64,000 nt of DNA from Streptomyces griseus (GTDB lineage Bacteria > Actinomycetota > Actinomycetes > Streptomycetales > Streptomycetaceae), in the NCBI RefSeq assembly GCF_001715295.1, contig NZ_MDKB01000002.1:246499-310498 (forward strand), given 5' to 3'. Both the position numbers and the translations under genes were made by a program. The notes under the pieces are model-generated. The model was not told the DNA's origin, searched no databases, and saw only the letters and a program-made list of their open reading frames with translations. Of this stretch, positions 30,695 through 40,195 are shown piece by piece. Position 1 is the first letter of the stretch. Each line of letters begins with the position of its first letter.

Positions 30695-31465
30695 TCAGTA
30701 ACCCTCACGCCGGTAGAACGGGCGCACTTTTTCCAGCATCCAGTCGCCCACGGGGTCCTGGGCCACGTCGAGCAGGACCAGATTGACCGGCCAGGGCACC
30801 GGGACCCGGCCCAGCGCGCGGCCCAGTGCGTCCATCGGGGCGTTCCGGGCGGCCTCGTCCCAGCCGGCGCACTGGACTCCCACGAAGAGCACCGGGCTCT
30901 CGCCCTCGATGCTGGCCAGCGTTCTGCGGGCGGTGGCGACCACACCGGTCTGCTGGAACTCCGCGGCGACCGCGGAGAGGAAGTCGACGGGGTCCTGCTT
31001 CCAGTCGGGTTCGTACAGCCGGACCCGGCCGCCGCCGGCCGGCCCGTCCAGAGGGCTGCGCCCGGCCCGGCAGAGCTCCGCGACGGCGGGCGGCGGGAGC
31101 GGCACGCCGACCGCGCCGCCGGGGTTGACGGCTATGCCGAGCTGCGGGGGCAGTCCCCGGGCGAACTCCCTGGCCGGCGCGACGGTGAAGGAGAGATGGG
31201 TGCCGACACAGGCGCGGAACTGGGCCTCGGAGGAGAACACGGGGACGTAGGCGCCGCCGTCGAGATCGATCGTCGGCAGGTCCAGGTCGCGGCTGTCGGG
31301 TCCGCCGCCGTTCGGCAGGGGCACCCACACCTGGCTGCGGCCGAGCACCTCCACCAGCCGGCCGCCGGACCCGGCCACGCCGAGCGAGGCGCCGAGCACT
31401 TCCTCGAACTCGTTGGCCGGCCACCCGTGCTGCCCCTGCGCCTGGTCCTGGACCGGAATCTCCAC
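30695..31465 (-). CDS. SseB-family protein, copy 2
   Basis: A 256-residue paralogue of the neighbouring SseB-like protein. It contains FEEVLGASLGVAGSGGRLVE, FSSEAQFRACVGTH and a C-terminal PVNLVLLDVAQDPVGDWML followed by RPFYRREGY. The two copies share the C-terminal RPFY ending and internal layout but are clearly diverged, which indicates an old tandem duplication. It lies near the glycine/serine genes, which fits loosely with the serine-sensitivity name but proves nothing. Confidence 0.8.
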   Translation of the reverse strand: MEIPVQDQAQGQHGWPANEFEEVLGASLGVAGSGGRLVEVLGRSQVWVPLPNGGGPDSRDLDLPTIDLDGGAYVPVFSSEAQFRACVGTHLSFTVAPAREFARGLPPQLGIAVNPGGAVGVPLPPPAVAELCRAGRSPLDGPAGGGRVRLYEPDWKQDPVDFLSAVAAEFQQTGVVATARRTLASIEGESPVLFVGVQCAGWDEAARNAPMDALGRALGRVPVPWPVNLVLLDVAQDPVGDWMLEKVRPFYRREGY

Positions 31466-31556
31466 GGTGTCTCTGTCCTCTTCTCGCCATGCGGTGCCGC
31501 AGAAACCTTAGAGGGTCCGGCGCCGGAGGGCACGGGCCGGACGGGAGCGGAACCAG

Positions 31557-31582
31557 CCGGTGTCCGGATTCCGGACATCCGG
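31557..31582 (-). terminator. Probable terminator after AAA-like ATPase gene
   Basis: CCGG-TGTCCGG and CCGGACA-TCCGG form a stem of 11 bp with a three-base loop, about 40 bases after the ATPase stop. No U-tract follows. Confidence 0.5.
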
Positions 31583-31623
31583 CCGGGAATTCGTGGTCTG
31601 TGCGTCTGCGAACCGCCGTGCCC

Positions 31624-32298
31624 TCACGCGCCGGTGAACGAGATCCGCCCGATCGCCCCGGCGGCCTCCCGGTCGAGGAGGACCGCGGAGGCGCAGCCGG
31701 GCGGCAGCAGCCCCTGCTCGGTGTCGCGCAGCAACCGCCCGACCGCCCGCCGGTGCCGGGCGAAGGCGTATCCGGAGACCCCTCGGCCGCGCTCCCGCTG
31801 GCCCTCACGGGCGACGCCCGGAGTGACGTCGAGCAGCACGAGGTGCAGCGTGCGGCCCCGGCGCCGGGCCTCGCGTGCCAGCCAGCGCCGCACCCACGCC
31901 TGCGTACCGCAGTCGTGGACGACGACGGATCCGCCGGAGCGCAGCGCCCGCCGGAGTCCGAGGTAGTGGGCGGCGCGTACCAGGGGGCGGTAGAGGGCGT
32001 ACGGGAGTAAGCCCGGCAGGGCGTCCGCCCAGCGGTCCCGGGTGTCCTGCGAGTCGATGGCGTGTTCCCCGACCGCACGCCGGATCAGCGTCGACTTACC
32101 GCTTCCCGGAAGTCCGGAGACCACGACCAGATCGCCGGCCACGAAGTCCAGGCCGTCCGGGGCGCGCGCCCCCGTGCCGCGGAGGTCGCGCACCACGGGT
32201 GCGGGCGGGCCCAGGCGCTCACGGACGGGCGCCCCCGGCTGCGCGGGCATGGCATCGCTCGCCGCACCCGCGGCCGTCGTATGTGGCTGCAACGTCAT
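31624..32298 (-). CDS. P-loop ATPase/kinase-like protein
   Basis: A 224-residue protein with a clear Walker A (VVSGLPGSGKSTLIRR) near residue 60. It has further features of the zeta-toxin/nucleotide-kinase-like AAA_33 group (GGSVVVHDCGT, and LHLVLLDVTPGVAREGQ with lid arginines). It probably phosphorylates a small molecule or nucleotide; the substrate is unknown. The start ATG at 32298 is supported by GGGGGA upstream; a longer frame reading to 32607 crosses the riboswitch region on the other strand and was rejected. It is divergent from the glycine operon. Confidence 0.8.
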   Translation of the reverse strand: MTLQPHTTAAGAASDAMPAQPGAPVRERLGPPAPVVRDLRGTGARAPDGLDFVAGDLVVVSGLPGSGKSTLIRRAVGEHAIDSQDTRDRWADALPGLLPYALYRPLVRAAHYLGLRRALRSGGSVVVHDCGTQAWVRRWLAREARRRGRTLHLVLLDVTPGVAREGQRERGRGVSGYAFARHRRAVGRLLRDTEQGLLPPGCASAVLLDREAAGAIGRISFTGA

Positions 32299-32483
32299 CG
32301 CCGTCCCCCTGCATTCGTCACCCACCACCTGGCCTGCCTCCAGAAGTGTAAAGAAAAGGCAATGCGCCACAACGCCTTCCGGCCGTTCGTGTCGGCCCGG
32401 CGTCCGCGCGTCCTCGGGGCCCCACTCTCCCGTAATGCGTGCGATGATGACCCCGCCAACTGCATACCGGCCGTTTGAATCCG

Positions 32484-32706
32484 CGCGGGAGAGTCCCGGA
32501 CACCGTGTGCGCCGGGCGCCGAAGGAGCAAGTTCCTCCCTTGAATCTCTCAGGCCCCGTACCGCGTGGATGAGGCAGATCTGAAAAGCGGGCCGCTCGCG
32601 GCCCCACCCAAGGTGCAAGCCGAGCTCCCGGGACGGCCCTTCACGGGCCGACCCTTTCAGGGGCTCTCGGCGAACCTCTCAGGTTCCGATGACAGATGGG
32701 GAGGGA
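32484..32706 (+). promoter_or_regulatory. Glycine riboswitch (tandem aptamer) upstream of gcvT
   Basis: The first aptamer shows the conserved blocks GCCGAAGGAGCAA (32518-32530), CTCTCAGGC (from 32546) and GGATGAGGCAGATCTGAAAAG (32567 on). A second unit follows with CTCTCAGG (32676-32683) and GATGACAGATGGGGAGG (32688-32704), but it lacks a clear copy of the GCCGAAGGAGCAA block and is more compact. Cooperative glycine binding by tandem aptamers is established for this class. It should turn on gcvT and the genes behind it when glycine is high. The second aptamer ends about 35 bases before the gcvT start. Confidence 0.92.
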
Positions 32707-32740
32707 CCGTCCTCTGCCGTCATGCCCTGGAGCCGTACCC

Positions 32741-33865
32741 ATGAGCACTGCCCCGCGCCTCACCGCCCTCGATGCACTGCATCGTTCCCTGGGCGCGACC
32801 ATGACCGATTTCGCCGGCTGGGACATGCCGCTGCGGTACGCCAGTGAGCGCGACGAGCACACCGCCGTACGCACCCGGGCCGGCCTCTTCGACCTGTCCC
32901 ACATGGGCGAGATCACGGTCACCGGTCCGCAGGCCGCCGCCTTCCTCAACCACGCGCTGGTCGGCGACATCGCCACCGTCGGCGCGGGCCGGGCCCGCTA
33001 CACGATGATCGTCGCCGAGGACGGGGGCATCCTGGACGACCTGATCGTCTACCGGCTGGGAGAGCCCGGGACCCCGGAGTACCTGGTCGTCGCCAACGCG
33101 GGCAACGCCCAGCTCGTCCTGGACACGCTGACCGAGCGTGCCCGGGACTTCGACGCCGAGGTACGGGACGACCGCGACGCGTACGCGCTTCTCGCCGTCC
33201 AGGGCCCCGAGTCCCCCGCCATCCTGAAGGCCGTCACCGACGCCGACCTGGACGGACTGAAGTACTACGCGGGCCTGCCGGGCACGGTCGCGGGCGTCCC
33301 CGCGCTCATCGCCCGCACCGGTTACACGGGCGAGGACGGCTTCGAGCTGTTCGTCGCCCCGGAGCACGCCGAGCAGCTCTGGAAGGCCCTCACCGAGGCC
33401 GGCGCCCCGCACGGACTGATCCCCTGCGGTCTCTCCTGCCGCGACACCCTGCGCCTCGAGGCGGGCATGCCGCTGTACGGGCACGAGCTGACCACCGCGC
33501 TGACGCCGTTCGACGCCGGGCTCGGCCGGGTCGTGAAGTTCGGGAAGGAAGGCGACTTCGTCGGCCGTGAGGCACTGCTGGCCGCCGCGGAGCGCGCCGA
33601 GACCGACCCGCCCCGCAAGCTCGTCGGCCTGGTCGCCAAGGGCCGCCGGGTGCCGCGGGCGGGCTTCCGGGTCACCGTCGGCGGCACGGCCGTCGGCGAG
33701 GTGACCTCGGGCGCGCCGTCGCCCACGCTCGGCCGGCCGATCGCCATGGCGTACGTGGACGCGGCGTACGCCGCACCCGGGACCGAGGGCGTCGCCGTGG
33801 ACATCCGGGGCACGGAGGAGCCGTACGAGGTCGTCGCACTCCCGTTCTACAAGCGCCGCAAGTAG
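32741..33865 (+). CDS. gcvT: Glycine cleavage system T protein (aminomethyltransferase)
   Basis: GcvT, 374 residues, transfers the methylene of aminomethyl-lipoyl-H protein to tetrahydrofolate and releases ammonia. The folate-binding N-terminus (MTDFAGWDMPLRYASERDEH), GLFDLSHMGEI, and the C-terminal barrel (PRAGFRVTVGGTAVGEVTSG) are intact. The ATG at 32741 gives the normal N-terminus, and the in-frame extension upstream runs into the riboswitch. It is followed by a perfect hairpin before gcvH. Confidence 0.97.
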   Translation: MSTAPRLTALDALHRSLGATMTDFAGWDMPLRYASERDEHTAVRTRAGLFDLSHMGEITVTGPQAAAFLNHALVGDIATVGAGRARYTMIVAEDGGILDDLIVYRLGEPGTPEYLVVANAGNAQLVLDTLTERARDFDAEVRDDRDAYALLAVQGPESPAILKAVTDADLDGLKYYAGLPGTVAGVPALIARTGYTGEDGFELFVAPEHAEQLWKALTEAGAPHGLIPCGLSCRDTLRLEAGMPLYGHELTTALTPFDAGLGRVVKFGKEGDFVGREALLAAAERAETDPPRKLVGLVAKGRRVPRAGFRVTVGGTAVGEVTSGAPSPTLGRPIAMAYVDAAYAAPGTEGVAVDIRGTEEPYEVVALPFYKRRK

Positions 33866-33871
33866 TCCGGT

Positions 33872-33903
33872 CCCCGCGCGCGGGAATCCGTCCGCGCGCG
33901 GGG
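33872..33903 (+). promoter_or_regulatory. Perfect hairpin between gcvT and gcvH
   Basis: A 12-bp perfect stem (CCCCGCGCGCGG paired with CCGCGCGCGGGG) with an eight-base loop starts seven bases after the gcvT stop. It could terminate most gcvT transcripts or stabilise them. The following ~75 bases to gcvH leave room for a separate promoter. Confidence 0.7.
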
Positions 33904-33978
33904 ACGTGACGTAATCGCGTCTCATACCGCAAGACCACCGTTCACCAGCACTCCCCCGCGTACAGGAGAATTCAGACC

Positions 33979-34356
33979 ATGAGCAACCCCCAGCAGCTGC
34001 GGTACAGCAAGGAGCACGAGTGGCTGTCGGCCGTCGAGGACGGTGTGGCGACGATCGGTATCACCGAGTTCGCCGCCAACGCGCTCGGCGACGTCGTCTA
34101 CGCGCAGCTCCCGGAGGTCGGTGACACGGTGACCGCGGGCGAGACCTGCGGTGAGCTGGAGTCGACCAAGTCGGTCAGCGACCTGTACTCGCCGGTGACC
34201 GGCGAGGTGACCGCGGCCAACCAGGACGTCGTGGACGACCCGTCGCTGGTGAACACCGCTCCCTTCGAGGGCGGCTGGCTGTTCAAGGTACGCGTCGCGG
34301 AGGAGCCGAAGGACCTGCTCTCCGCCGACGAGTACACCGAGTTCTCCGGCAACTGA
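33979..34356 (+). CDS. gcvH: Glycine cleavage system H protein
   Basis: GcvH, 125 residues, the lipoylated shuttle that carries the aminomethyl group between the P, T and L proteins. The lipoyl-attachment lysine lies in [20 protein letters not shown] (about residue 64). Length and fold segments ([20 protein letters not shown]) are canonical. AGGAG precedes the ATG by nine bases. It is followed 18 bases later by glyA, clearly co-transcribed. Confidence 0.97.
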   Translation: MSNPQQLRYSKEHEWLSAVEDGVATIGITEFAANALGDVVYAQLPEVGDTVTAGETCGELESTKSVSDLYSPVTGEVTAANQDVVDDPSLVNTAPFEGGWLFKVRVAEEPKDLLSADEYTEFSGN

Positions 34357-34374
34357 GACCCAAGGGACCCCCTG

Positions 34375-35634
34375 ATGTCGCTTCTCAACTCCTCCCTCCA
34401 CGAGCTGGACCCGGACGTCGCCGCCGCCGTCGACGCCGAGCTCCACCGCCAGCAGTCCACCCTCGAGATGATCGCGTCGGAGAACTTCGCTCCGGTGGCG
34501 GTCATGGAGGCGCAGGGCTCCGTCCTCACCAACAAGTACGCCGAGGGCTACCCGGGCCGCCGCTACTACGGCGGCTGCGAGCACGTCGACGTGGTCGAGC
34601 AGATCGCGATCGACCGCATCAAGGCGCTCTTCGGCGCCGAGGCCGCGAACGTCCAGCCGCACTCGGGTGCGCAGGCGAACGCCGCCGCGATGTTCGCGCT
34701 GCTGAAGCCGGGCGACACGATCATGGGTCTCAACCTGGCCCACGGCGGGCACCTGACCCACGGCATGAAGATCAACTTCTCCGGCAAGCTCTACAACGTG
34801 GTGCCCTACCACGTCGACGACACCGGCGTCGTGGACATGGCCGAGGTCGAGCGCCTCGCCAAGGAGTCCAAGCCGCAGCTGATCGTGGCCGGCTGGTCCG
34901 CATACCCCCGTCAGCTCGACTTCGCCGCGTTCCGCCGCATCGCGGACGAGGTCGGCGCGTACCTGATGGTCGACATGGCCCACTTCGCGGGCCTGGTCGC
35001 CGCGGGCCTGCACCCCAACCCGGTGCCGCACGCCCACGTCGTCACGACCACCACGCACAAGACCCTCGGCGGTCCGCGCGGTGGGGTCATCCTGTCGACG
35101 CAGGAGCTCGCCAAGAAGATCAACTCGGCGGTCTTCCCGGGCCAGCAGGGTGGTCCCCTGGAGCACGTGATCGCGGCCAAGGCGGTCTCGTTCAAGGTCG
35201 CGGCGACCGAGGAGTTCAAGGAGCGCCAGCAGCGCACCCTGGACGGCGCCCGCATCCTGGCCGAGCGCCTGGTGCAGCCGGACGTCACCGAGGCCGGCGT
35301 CTCCGTCCTGTCCGGCGGCACGGACGTGCACCTGGTCCTGGTCGACCTGCGCGACTCCGAGCTGGACGGGCAGCAGGCCGAGGACCGGCTCCACGAGCTG
35401 GGCATCACGGTCAACCGCAACGCCGTCCCGAACGACCCGCGGCCCCCGATGGTCACCTCGGGCCTGCGGATCGGCACCCCGGCCCTGGCCACCCGCGGCT
35501 TCGGCGCCGAGGACTTCACCGAGGTCGCCGAGATCATCGCCGCCGCGCTGAAGCCGTCGTACGACGCCGGCAGCCTGAAGGCCCGCGTGACCGCGCTCGC
35601 CGAGAAGTTCCCGCTGTACCCCGGCCTCGCGTAG
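34375..35634 (+). CDS. glyA: Serine hydroxymethyltransferase
   Basis: GlyA, 419 residues, a PLP enzyme interconverting serine and glycine with tetrahydrofolate. The Schiff-base lysine lies in [15 protein letters not shown] (about residue 230). [19 protein letters not shown] and [17 protein letters not shown] are the family N-terminal motifs. Lying in the glycine-riboswitch unit, it can turn glycine plus methylene-THF into serine, which the downstream deaminase converts to pyruvate. It ends in an intrinsic-terminator-like hairpin. Confidence 0.97.
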   Translation: MSLLNSSLHELDPDVAAAVDAELHRQQSTLEMIASENFAPVAVMEAQGSVLTNKYAEGYPGRRYYGGCEHVDVVEQIAIDRIKALFGAEAANVQPHSGAQANAAAMFALLKPGDTIMGLNLAHGGHLTHGMKINFSGKLYNVVPYHVDDTGVVDMAEVERLAKESKPQLIVAGWSAYPRQLDFAAFRRIADEVGAYLMVDMAHFAGLVAAGLHPNPVPHAHVVTTTTHKTLGGPRGGVILSTQELAKKINSAVFPGQQGGPLEHVIAAKAVSFKVAATEEFKERQQRTLDGARILAERLVQPDVTEAGVSVLSGGTDVHLVLVDLRDSELDGQQAEDRLHELGITVNRNAVPNDPRPPMVTSGLRIGTPALATRGFGAEDFTEVAEIIAAALKPSYDAGSLKARVTALAEKFPLYPGLA

Positions 35635-35655
35635 GCCTTCCGCAGTTTGCACACC

Positions 35656-35703
35656 GGGTGGGGGCACCCCGCACACTGAACAGTGAGCGAGGTGCCCCCA
35701 CCC
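35656..35703 (+). terminator. Terminator after glyA
   Basis: A perfect 13-bp stem (GGGTGGGGGCACC at 35656-35668 with 35691-35703) encloses a 22-base loop that can itself fold (CACTG-AA-CAGTG). It begins about 20 bases after the glyA stop. It separates glyA from sdaA, so sdaA may have its own promoter or depend on readthrough. Confidence 0.8.
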
Positions 35704-35791
35704 ATGTCACCGCGCTCCTCGTGCCCACCGGCGCGTCCCGCACCACCGGCAGACAACGACGTCTACCAGCCCTTTTTTTAGGAGTACTCCC

Positions 35792-37177
35792 GTGGCCATC
35801 TCGGTCTTCGACCTCTTCTCGGTCGGTATCGGCCCGTCCAGCTCCCACACGGTCGGCCCGATGCGCGCGGCCCGTATGTTCGCCCGCCGGCTCAAGAACG
35901 AGGGCCTGCTGGCCCACACGGCGTCGATACGGGCGGAGCTGTACGGCTCGCTGGGCGCGACCGGCCACGGCCACGGCACGCCCAAGGCCGTCCTGCTCGG
36001 CCTGGAGGGCGAGTCGCCCCGGACCGTGGACGTCGAGGGCGCCGACGCCCGCGTGGCGGAGATCCGCTCGTCCGGGCGCATCAACCTGCTCGGCATGCAC
36101 GAGATCCCCTTCGACGCCGACGAGCAGCTCGTCCTGCACCGCCGCAAGGCGCTGCCGTACCACGCCAACGGCATGACGGTCCTCGCGTACGACCGGGAGG
36201 GCGCCCCGCTCCTGGAGAAGACGTACTACTCGGTCGGCGGCGGCTTCGTCGTCGACGAGGACGCGGTGGCCGGCGAGGACCCGATCGTCCCGGACGACAC
36301 CGTCCTCAAGCACCCTTTCCGTACCGGTGACGAGCTGCTGCGGCTCGCCCGCGAGACCGGGCTTTCAATCTCCTCGCTCATGCTGGAGAACGAGAAGGCC
36401 TGGCGCACCGAGGACGAGATCCGCGCCGGGCTCCTGGAGATCTGGCGGGTGATGCAGGCCTGCGTCGCACGCGGCATGTCCCGCGAGGGCATCCTGCCGG
36501 GCGGCCTGAAGGTCCGCCGCCGCGCCGCGAACTCGGCCCGCCAGCTCCGCGCCGAGGGCGACCCCCAGACGCACGCGATGGAGTGGATCACCCTCTACGC
36601 GATGGCCGTCAACGAGGAGAACGCCGCAGGCGGGCGTGTGGTCACCGCTCCGACCAACGGCGCGGCGGGCATCATCCCCGCCGTCCTGCACTACTACATG
36701 AACTTCGCGGCCGGGGGCTGCACCGAGACCGAGAAGGACGACAGCGTCGTCCGCTTCCTGCTGGCCGCCGGCGCCATCGGCATGCTGTTCAAGGAGAACG
36801 CCTCCATCTCGGGTGCCGAGGTCGGCTGCCAGGGCGAGGTCGGCTCCGCCTGCTCCATGGCCGCCGGCGCGCTGGCCGAGGTGCTGGGCGGCTCCCCCGA
36901 GCAGGTGGAGAACGCCGCGGAGATCGGGATGGAGCACAACCTCGGCCTGACCTGCGACCCGGTCGGCGGCCTCGTCCAGATCCCCTGCATCGAGCGCAAC
37001 GGCATGGCGGCCGTCAAGGCCGTCACGGCGGCGAAGATGGCGCTGCGGGGCGACGGCAGCCACAAGGTCTCCCTCGACAAGGTCATCAAGACCATGAAGG
37101 AGACCGGTGCGGACATGTCGGTGAAGTACAAGGAGACGGCCCGGGGCGGGCTCGCGGTGAACATCATCGAGTGCTGA
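35792..37177 (+). CDS. sdaA: L-serine ammonia-lyase (single-chain, iron-sulfur type)
   Basis: A 461-residue L-serine deaminase converting serine to pyruvate and ammonia with a 4Fe-4S cluster. The N-terminal beta domain ([20 protein letters not shown]) and C-terminal alpha domain are fused. Candidate cluster cysteines lie in [15 protein letters not shown] and [18 protein letters not shown]. The start is GTG at 35792 with AGGAG seven bases upstream. The gene completes a route glycine to serine to pyruvate behind the glycine riboswitch. Confidence 0.96.
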   Translation: MAISVFDLFSVGIGPSSSHTVGPMRAARMFARRLKNEGLLAHTASIRAELYGSLGATGHGHGTPKAVLLGLEGESPRTVDVEGADARVAEIRSSGRINLLGMHEIPFDADEQLVLHRRKALPYHANGMTVLAYDREGAPLLEKTYYSVGGGFVVDEDAVAGEDPIVPDDTVLKHPFRTGDELLRLARETGLSISSLMLENEKAWRTEDEIRAGLLEIWRVMQACVARGMSREGILPGGLKVRRRAANSARQLRAEGDPQTHAMEWITLYAMAVNEENAAGGRVVTAPTNGAAGIIPAVLHYYMNFAAGGCTETEKDDSVVRFLLAAGAIGMLFKENASISGAEVGCQGEVGSACSMAAGALAEVLGGSPEQVENAAEIGMEHNLGLTCDPVGGLVQIPCIERNGMAAVKAVTAAKMALRGDGSHKVSLDKVIKTMKETGADMSVKYKETARGGLAVNIIEC

Positions 37178-37184
37178 GCCTGTA

Positions 37185-37227
37185 GGCCCTGACCAGCGCG
37201 TTTGTTCCTTTCAGCGCGGTCGGGGCC
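37185..37227 (+). terminator. Terminator after sdaA
   Basis: GGCCCTGACC-AG-CGCG pairs imperfectly with CGCGGTCGGGGCC around a 14-base loop (TTTGTTCCTTTCAG), starting a few bases after the sdaA stop. Confidence 0.65.
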
Positions 37228-37791
37228 TTCCCTGCTTCACAGGGTTGTCCCGCGATTCCCGGTGGATCGGCGCGCGGCGTCGGATGCGGGGCACCGCACG
37301 GCGGAGGAACGTCCGCATACGGGATGGACGGGAACGTTCCGGTAACGCGGCGAGGTGCCGTAGCTGTCGTCGCGCGCCCCCCGTGCAGTGCGGGACAGCT
37401 CTTACGCGGCGGACGGTCTCCGCAGACGCCGTGGGACGGACGGGGAGGTCCCGGCAGAGGCCGGGCCGGTCCGCAGCCGGTCGCGCAGGCGGCCCAACCG
37501 GGACCGGCCGGGGTCCGGCAGTGACGGACGGTCTTTCAGGGCGATCACCCCCTGCGGGCCCGAGCACGGCGTCCCGTGCTCATACCAGCGCCGTGACCTG
37601 CGATGTCGAGCTGAGACGGTCGTGGTGAGGTGTACCAGTACCCGGTACCCGGTATCCGGCGGAAGTGCTGCCGCGTCCGGGCAGGGGACGCCGCCGGGGG
37701 TGCCGGTGCGTGGAGGAACGCCCGGCCGGCACGCTGCCGGCCGTGGCCCCCGCCGCCCGTGGCGCACGGCCGCCGCGAGTACCGGCCCGCC
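37228..37791. other. Boundary region between core genes and the NRPS cluster, no gene seen
   Basis: More than 560 bases without a supportable gene. At its right end, inverted repeats such as GGCCGGCA-CGC-TGCCGGCC (37724-37742) lie 50 bases beyond the TOPRIM stop and could terminate the leftward NRPS-cluster transcript. A TACCCGG direct repeat occurs near 37635-37660. This is the probable left border of the biosynthetic cluster. Confidence 0.5.
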
Positions 37792-38397
37792 TCAGACGAA
37801 GTCGATCAGGTCCCGCAGCGGCGGGGGCACGAGGTCGTGCGGGAGCGCCTCGACCAGCACCGTGCCGTAGTGAATCTTCCGGCCCTTCTTGGTCCCGATG
37901 AACCGGCGGAGCTGCTGGTGCGTGGTGCGCTCCCGCTGGGCGGGCTGGGACTGGAGGGTGAGCAGCGGGCGCAGGTCGCCCTGCTGCCGGACGAGCTCCG
38001 TCACCCGTTCCACCCCGAGAGCGCGGATGAGCTCGTCCTCCAGGTCCACGTCGCACACGAAGAAGCTCGGCTCCAGCCCGGCCCGTGCCCAGGCGCGGGC
38101 GAAGTAGCCGCGTTCCCCTTCGTCGCACAGACCCGTGACCTGCACGTTCAGGCCACCGGGTCCGACCCGGTCGACGAAGCGGGCCACGTTCATGGCGCCG
38201 CCCATCGCCAGGACGCAGATCTCCTCCTCCGCCAGGTCCCGGCCGTAGCCGTGCGCCAGCGCCTCGACCGCGGCGACGTCGCTCGGCCCCTCCACCAGGA
38301 CGACCCCGCGGACGGGCAGCAGCGCGGCGAGTTCGTACGCCGGGTCGGCGGGGCCGCCCCACGCCCACGAGGTGACCGCGTCCCGGAAGGACCTCAT
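37792..38397 (-). CDS. Stand-alone TOPRIM-domain protein (OLD-nuclease-like)
   Basis: A 201-residue protein. Its core is a TOPRIM fold like that of OLD-family nucleases: the catalytic glutamate motif VVLVEGPSDVAAVEALA near residue 40 and the acidic motif FFVCDVDLEDELIRALG near residue 110. No ATPase domain is attached. TOPRIM domains bind metal and act in strand breakage or phosphoryl transfer, so nucleic-acid or nucleotide chemistry is expected. The ATG follows the stop of the A-T NRPS gene by a single base (TGATATG), so the two are translationally coupled and this gene belongs to the NRPS transcript. No link between such a protein and peptide biosynthesis is known to me; resistance, regulation or chance are all open. 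Confidence 0.75.
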   Translation of the reverse strand: MRSFRDAVTSWAWGGPADPAYELAALLPVRGVVLVEGPSDVAAVEALAHGYGRDLAEEEICVLAMGGAMNVARFVDRVGPGGLNVQVTGLCDEGERGYFARAWARAGLEPSFFVCDVDLEDELIRALGVERVTELVRQQGDLRPLLTLQSQPAQRERTTHQQLRRFIGTKKGRKIHYGTVLVEALPHDLVPPPLRDLIDFV

Positions 38398-38398
38398 A

Positions 38399-40195
38399 TC
38401 AGCCAACACGTACGTCCATTCGTTCTCCGGCGGTGTGCCGCTCGACCAGCTCCGCGAGTCCGGCCACCGTAGCGTCGTCGAAGAACTCCGCCGCGGGCAG
38501 GTCCACATGGAGGAGGGTCCTGATCCGGGCGAGGAGGTCCATGCCCGACAGCGAGTTGCCGCCCATCTCGAAGAACTCGTCGTCGACACCGACCTCCTGG
38601 AGGACGAGTGCGTCGGCCACCAGGTCCGCGAGCAGCTCCTCGGTGGGAGTACGCGGCGCCACGAACGGCGTGTGCACGGTCCGCGGGAGATGGGCGGGGG
38701 CCGGCAGCGCCCGGCGGTCCGTCTTCGAGCCCAGCGTCAGGGGGAACTCCTCCATGACCACGATGACGGACGGGTGCATGTACCGGGGCAGTCTGTGGTG
38801 CAGGGCCAGCCGCAGCTTCGGCACCAGCCCTTCGGCGGAGCCGCTCGGCACGACGTACGCCACCAGGATCTTCCGCCCGGGCACGACGTCCTCCCGGGCC
38901 AGCACGACGGCCTCCTTGAGATCCGGCATCCCGGACAGGGCCGCCGCGACCTCACCGGGTTCGATGCGGTAGCCGTCGACCTTGACCTGGTCGTCGATCC
39001 GTCCGCGGAACTCCAGGGCGCCGCGGGCGTCGAGACGGACCATGTCGCCGATGCTGTACATCCGCTCGCCGGGGACGAACGGGTCGGGCACGAACTTCTC
39101 GGCGGTGAGCGCGGGGCGGCCGACGTAACCGCGGGCCACACCGCTGCCGCCGGTGTACAGCAGACCCCACTCGCCCTCGGGGACCCGCTCCAGGTTCTCG
39201 TCCAGGACGTAGAGGCGGGTGTCGGTGACGGCGCGTCCGATCGGGACGCTGTCACCGATGCGGTCGTCGATGACGTGGCAGGACGTGAAGCAGGTGTCCT
39301 CGGTGGGGCCGTAGCCGTTGACGATCAACAGCTCCGGGTAGGCCTCGTGGAGCGTGTTCATGTGCAGAGGGGACAGCGGCTCTCCGCCGCCGAGCATCTG
39401 ACGCAGTCCGGCCATGCTGTCGAGGTGGTCGTCGACCAGCCGGTGGAACAGGCCCGTGGTCAGCCACAGCGTGGTGATCCGCTCCTGTTCCAGGAAGGCG
39501 GCCAGCTCGTGCATCGCCACCGTGCCCGGCGGATAGACGACCAGCTTGGCGCCGTTGAGCAGGGAGCCCCAGATCTCGAAGGCGGAGGGGTCGAAGCGCA
39601 GCGAGCAGAACTGCAGGAAGGTCTCGTCCGCGGTCAGCGAGGCGTAGTCGCCGTCCTGTACCAGCCGCACCACCCCGCTGTGCCGTACGGCCACGCCCTT
39701 CGGCATGCCGGTCGAGCCGGAGGTGTAGCAGATGTAGGCCAGGTTGTCGGGGCCGGTGCCGGGGGCGATCGGTCCCGGGACGGGATCCGTCCGCCACGGG
39801 TGGTCGAGGTTGACCACGGTGCCGTCGATCTCGGGCACGCGGTCGCTCAGCCGGTCGTGGGTGAGCAGGACACGTGCCCGCGCCTGTTCGAGCATGTACC
39901 GGAACCGCTCGGGAGGCTCGTTCTGGTGCACGGGCAGATAGACGCCGCCCGCCTTCAGGATGCCGACGAGCGCGACGACCATCTCGAACGAGCGCTCCAC
40001 GAACAGGCCGACCACGCTCTCCGTGCCGACTCCGAGCCCGCGCAGGTGCCGGGCCAGCAGGTCGGCCCGCCGGTCGAGTTCCGCGTAGCTCATGTCGACG
40101 CCGTCGAAGCGCAGAGCGGTCGCCTCGGGGCGAAGGCGCACCTGCTCGTCGAACAGATCCGTGATGCTCGCGCTCCGCCAGTTGCCGATGGTCAT
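38399..40195 (-). CDS. Discrete NRPS adenylation-carrier (A-T) protein
   Basis: A 598-residue protein with one A domain (residues 1-~515) and one carrier domain (phosphopantetheine Ser in EMGGNSLSGMDLL, near residue 544). Core motifs are ICYTSGSTGMPKGVA, NGYGPTEDT, GRIDDQVKVDGYR and the terminal lysine in LTLGSKTDRRAL. Aligning FDPSAFEIW and the following pocket positions by eye gives a code near D-P-F-W-L-G-G-C-F-K. This is close to the published valine code DAFWIGGTFK, so valine or a similar aliphatic acid is a cautious prediction. It lacks a C domain and would pair with a C domain ending another protein. It overlaps the N-hydroxylase gene by ATGA and is coupled to the TOPRIM gene. Confidence 0.9.
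   Translation of the reverse strand: MTIGNWRSASITDLFDEQVRLRPEATALRFDGVDMSYAELDRRADLLARHLRGLGVGTESVVGLFVERSFEMVVALVGILKAGGVYLPVHQNEPPERFRYMLEQARARVLLTHDRLSDRVPEIDGTVVNLDHPWRTDPVPGPIAPGTGPDNLAYICYTSGSTGMPKGVAVRHSGVVRLVQDGDYASLTADETFLQFCSLRFDPSAFEIWGSLLNGAKLVVYPPGTVAMHELAAFLEQERITTLWLTTGLFHRLVDDHLDSMAGLRQMLGGGEPLSPLHMNTLHEAYPELLIVNGYGPTEDTCFTSCHVIDDRIGDSVPIGRAVTDTRLYVLDENLERVPEGEWGLLYTGGSGVARGYVGRPALTAEKFVPDPFVPGERMYSIGDMVRLDARGALEFRGRIDDQVKVDGYRIEPGEVAAALSGMPDLKEAVVLAREDVVPGRKILVAYVVPSGSAEGLVPKLRLALHHRLPRYMHPSVIVVMEEFPLTLGSKTDRRALPAPAHLPRTVHTPFVAPRTPTEELLADLVADALVLQEVGVDDEFFEMGGNSLSGMDLLARIRTLLHVDLPAAEFFDDATVAGLAELVERHTAGERMDVRVG

Noticed and set aside
32299..32607. Upstream extension of the P-loop ATPase gene across the riboswitch
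   Set aside because: The extension has no family similarity and crosses the riboswitch on the opposite strand; the ATG at 32298 has a good ribosome binding site.
37402..37767. A 121-codon minus-strand frame in the border region before the NRPS cluster
   Set aside because: No start with a ribosome binding site, no recognisable motif and a composition like random GC-rich sequence. Kept only as intergenic DNA.
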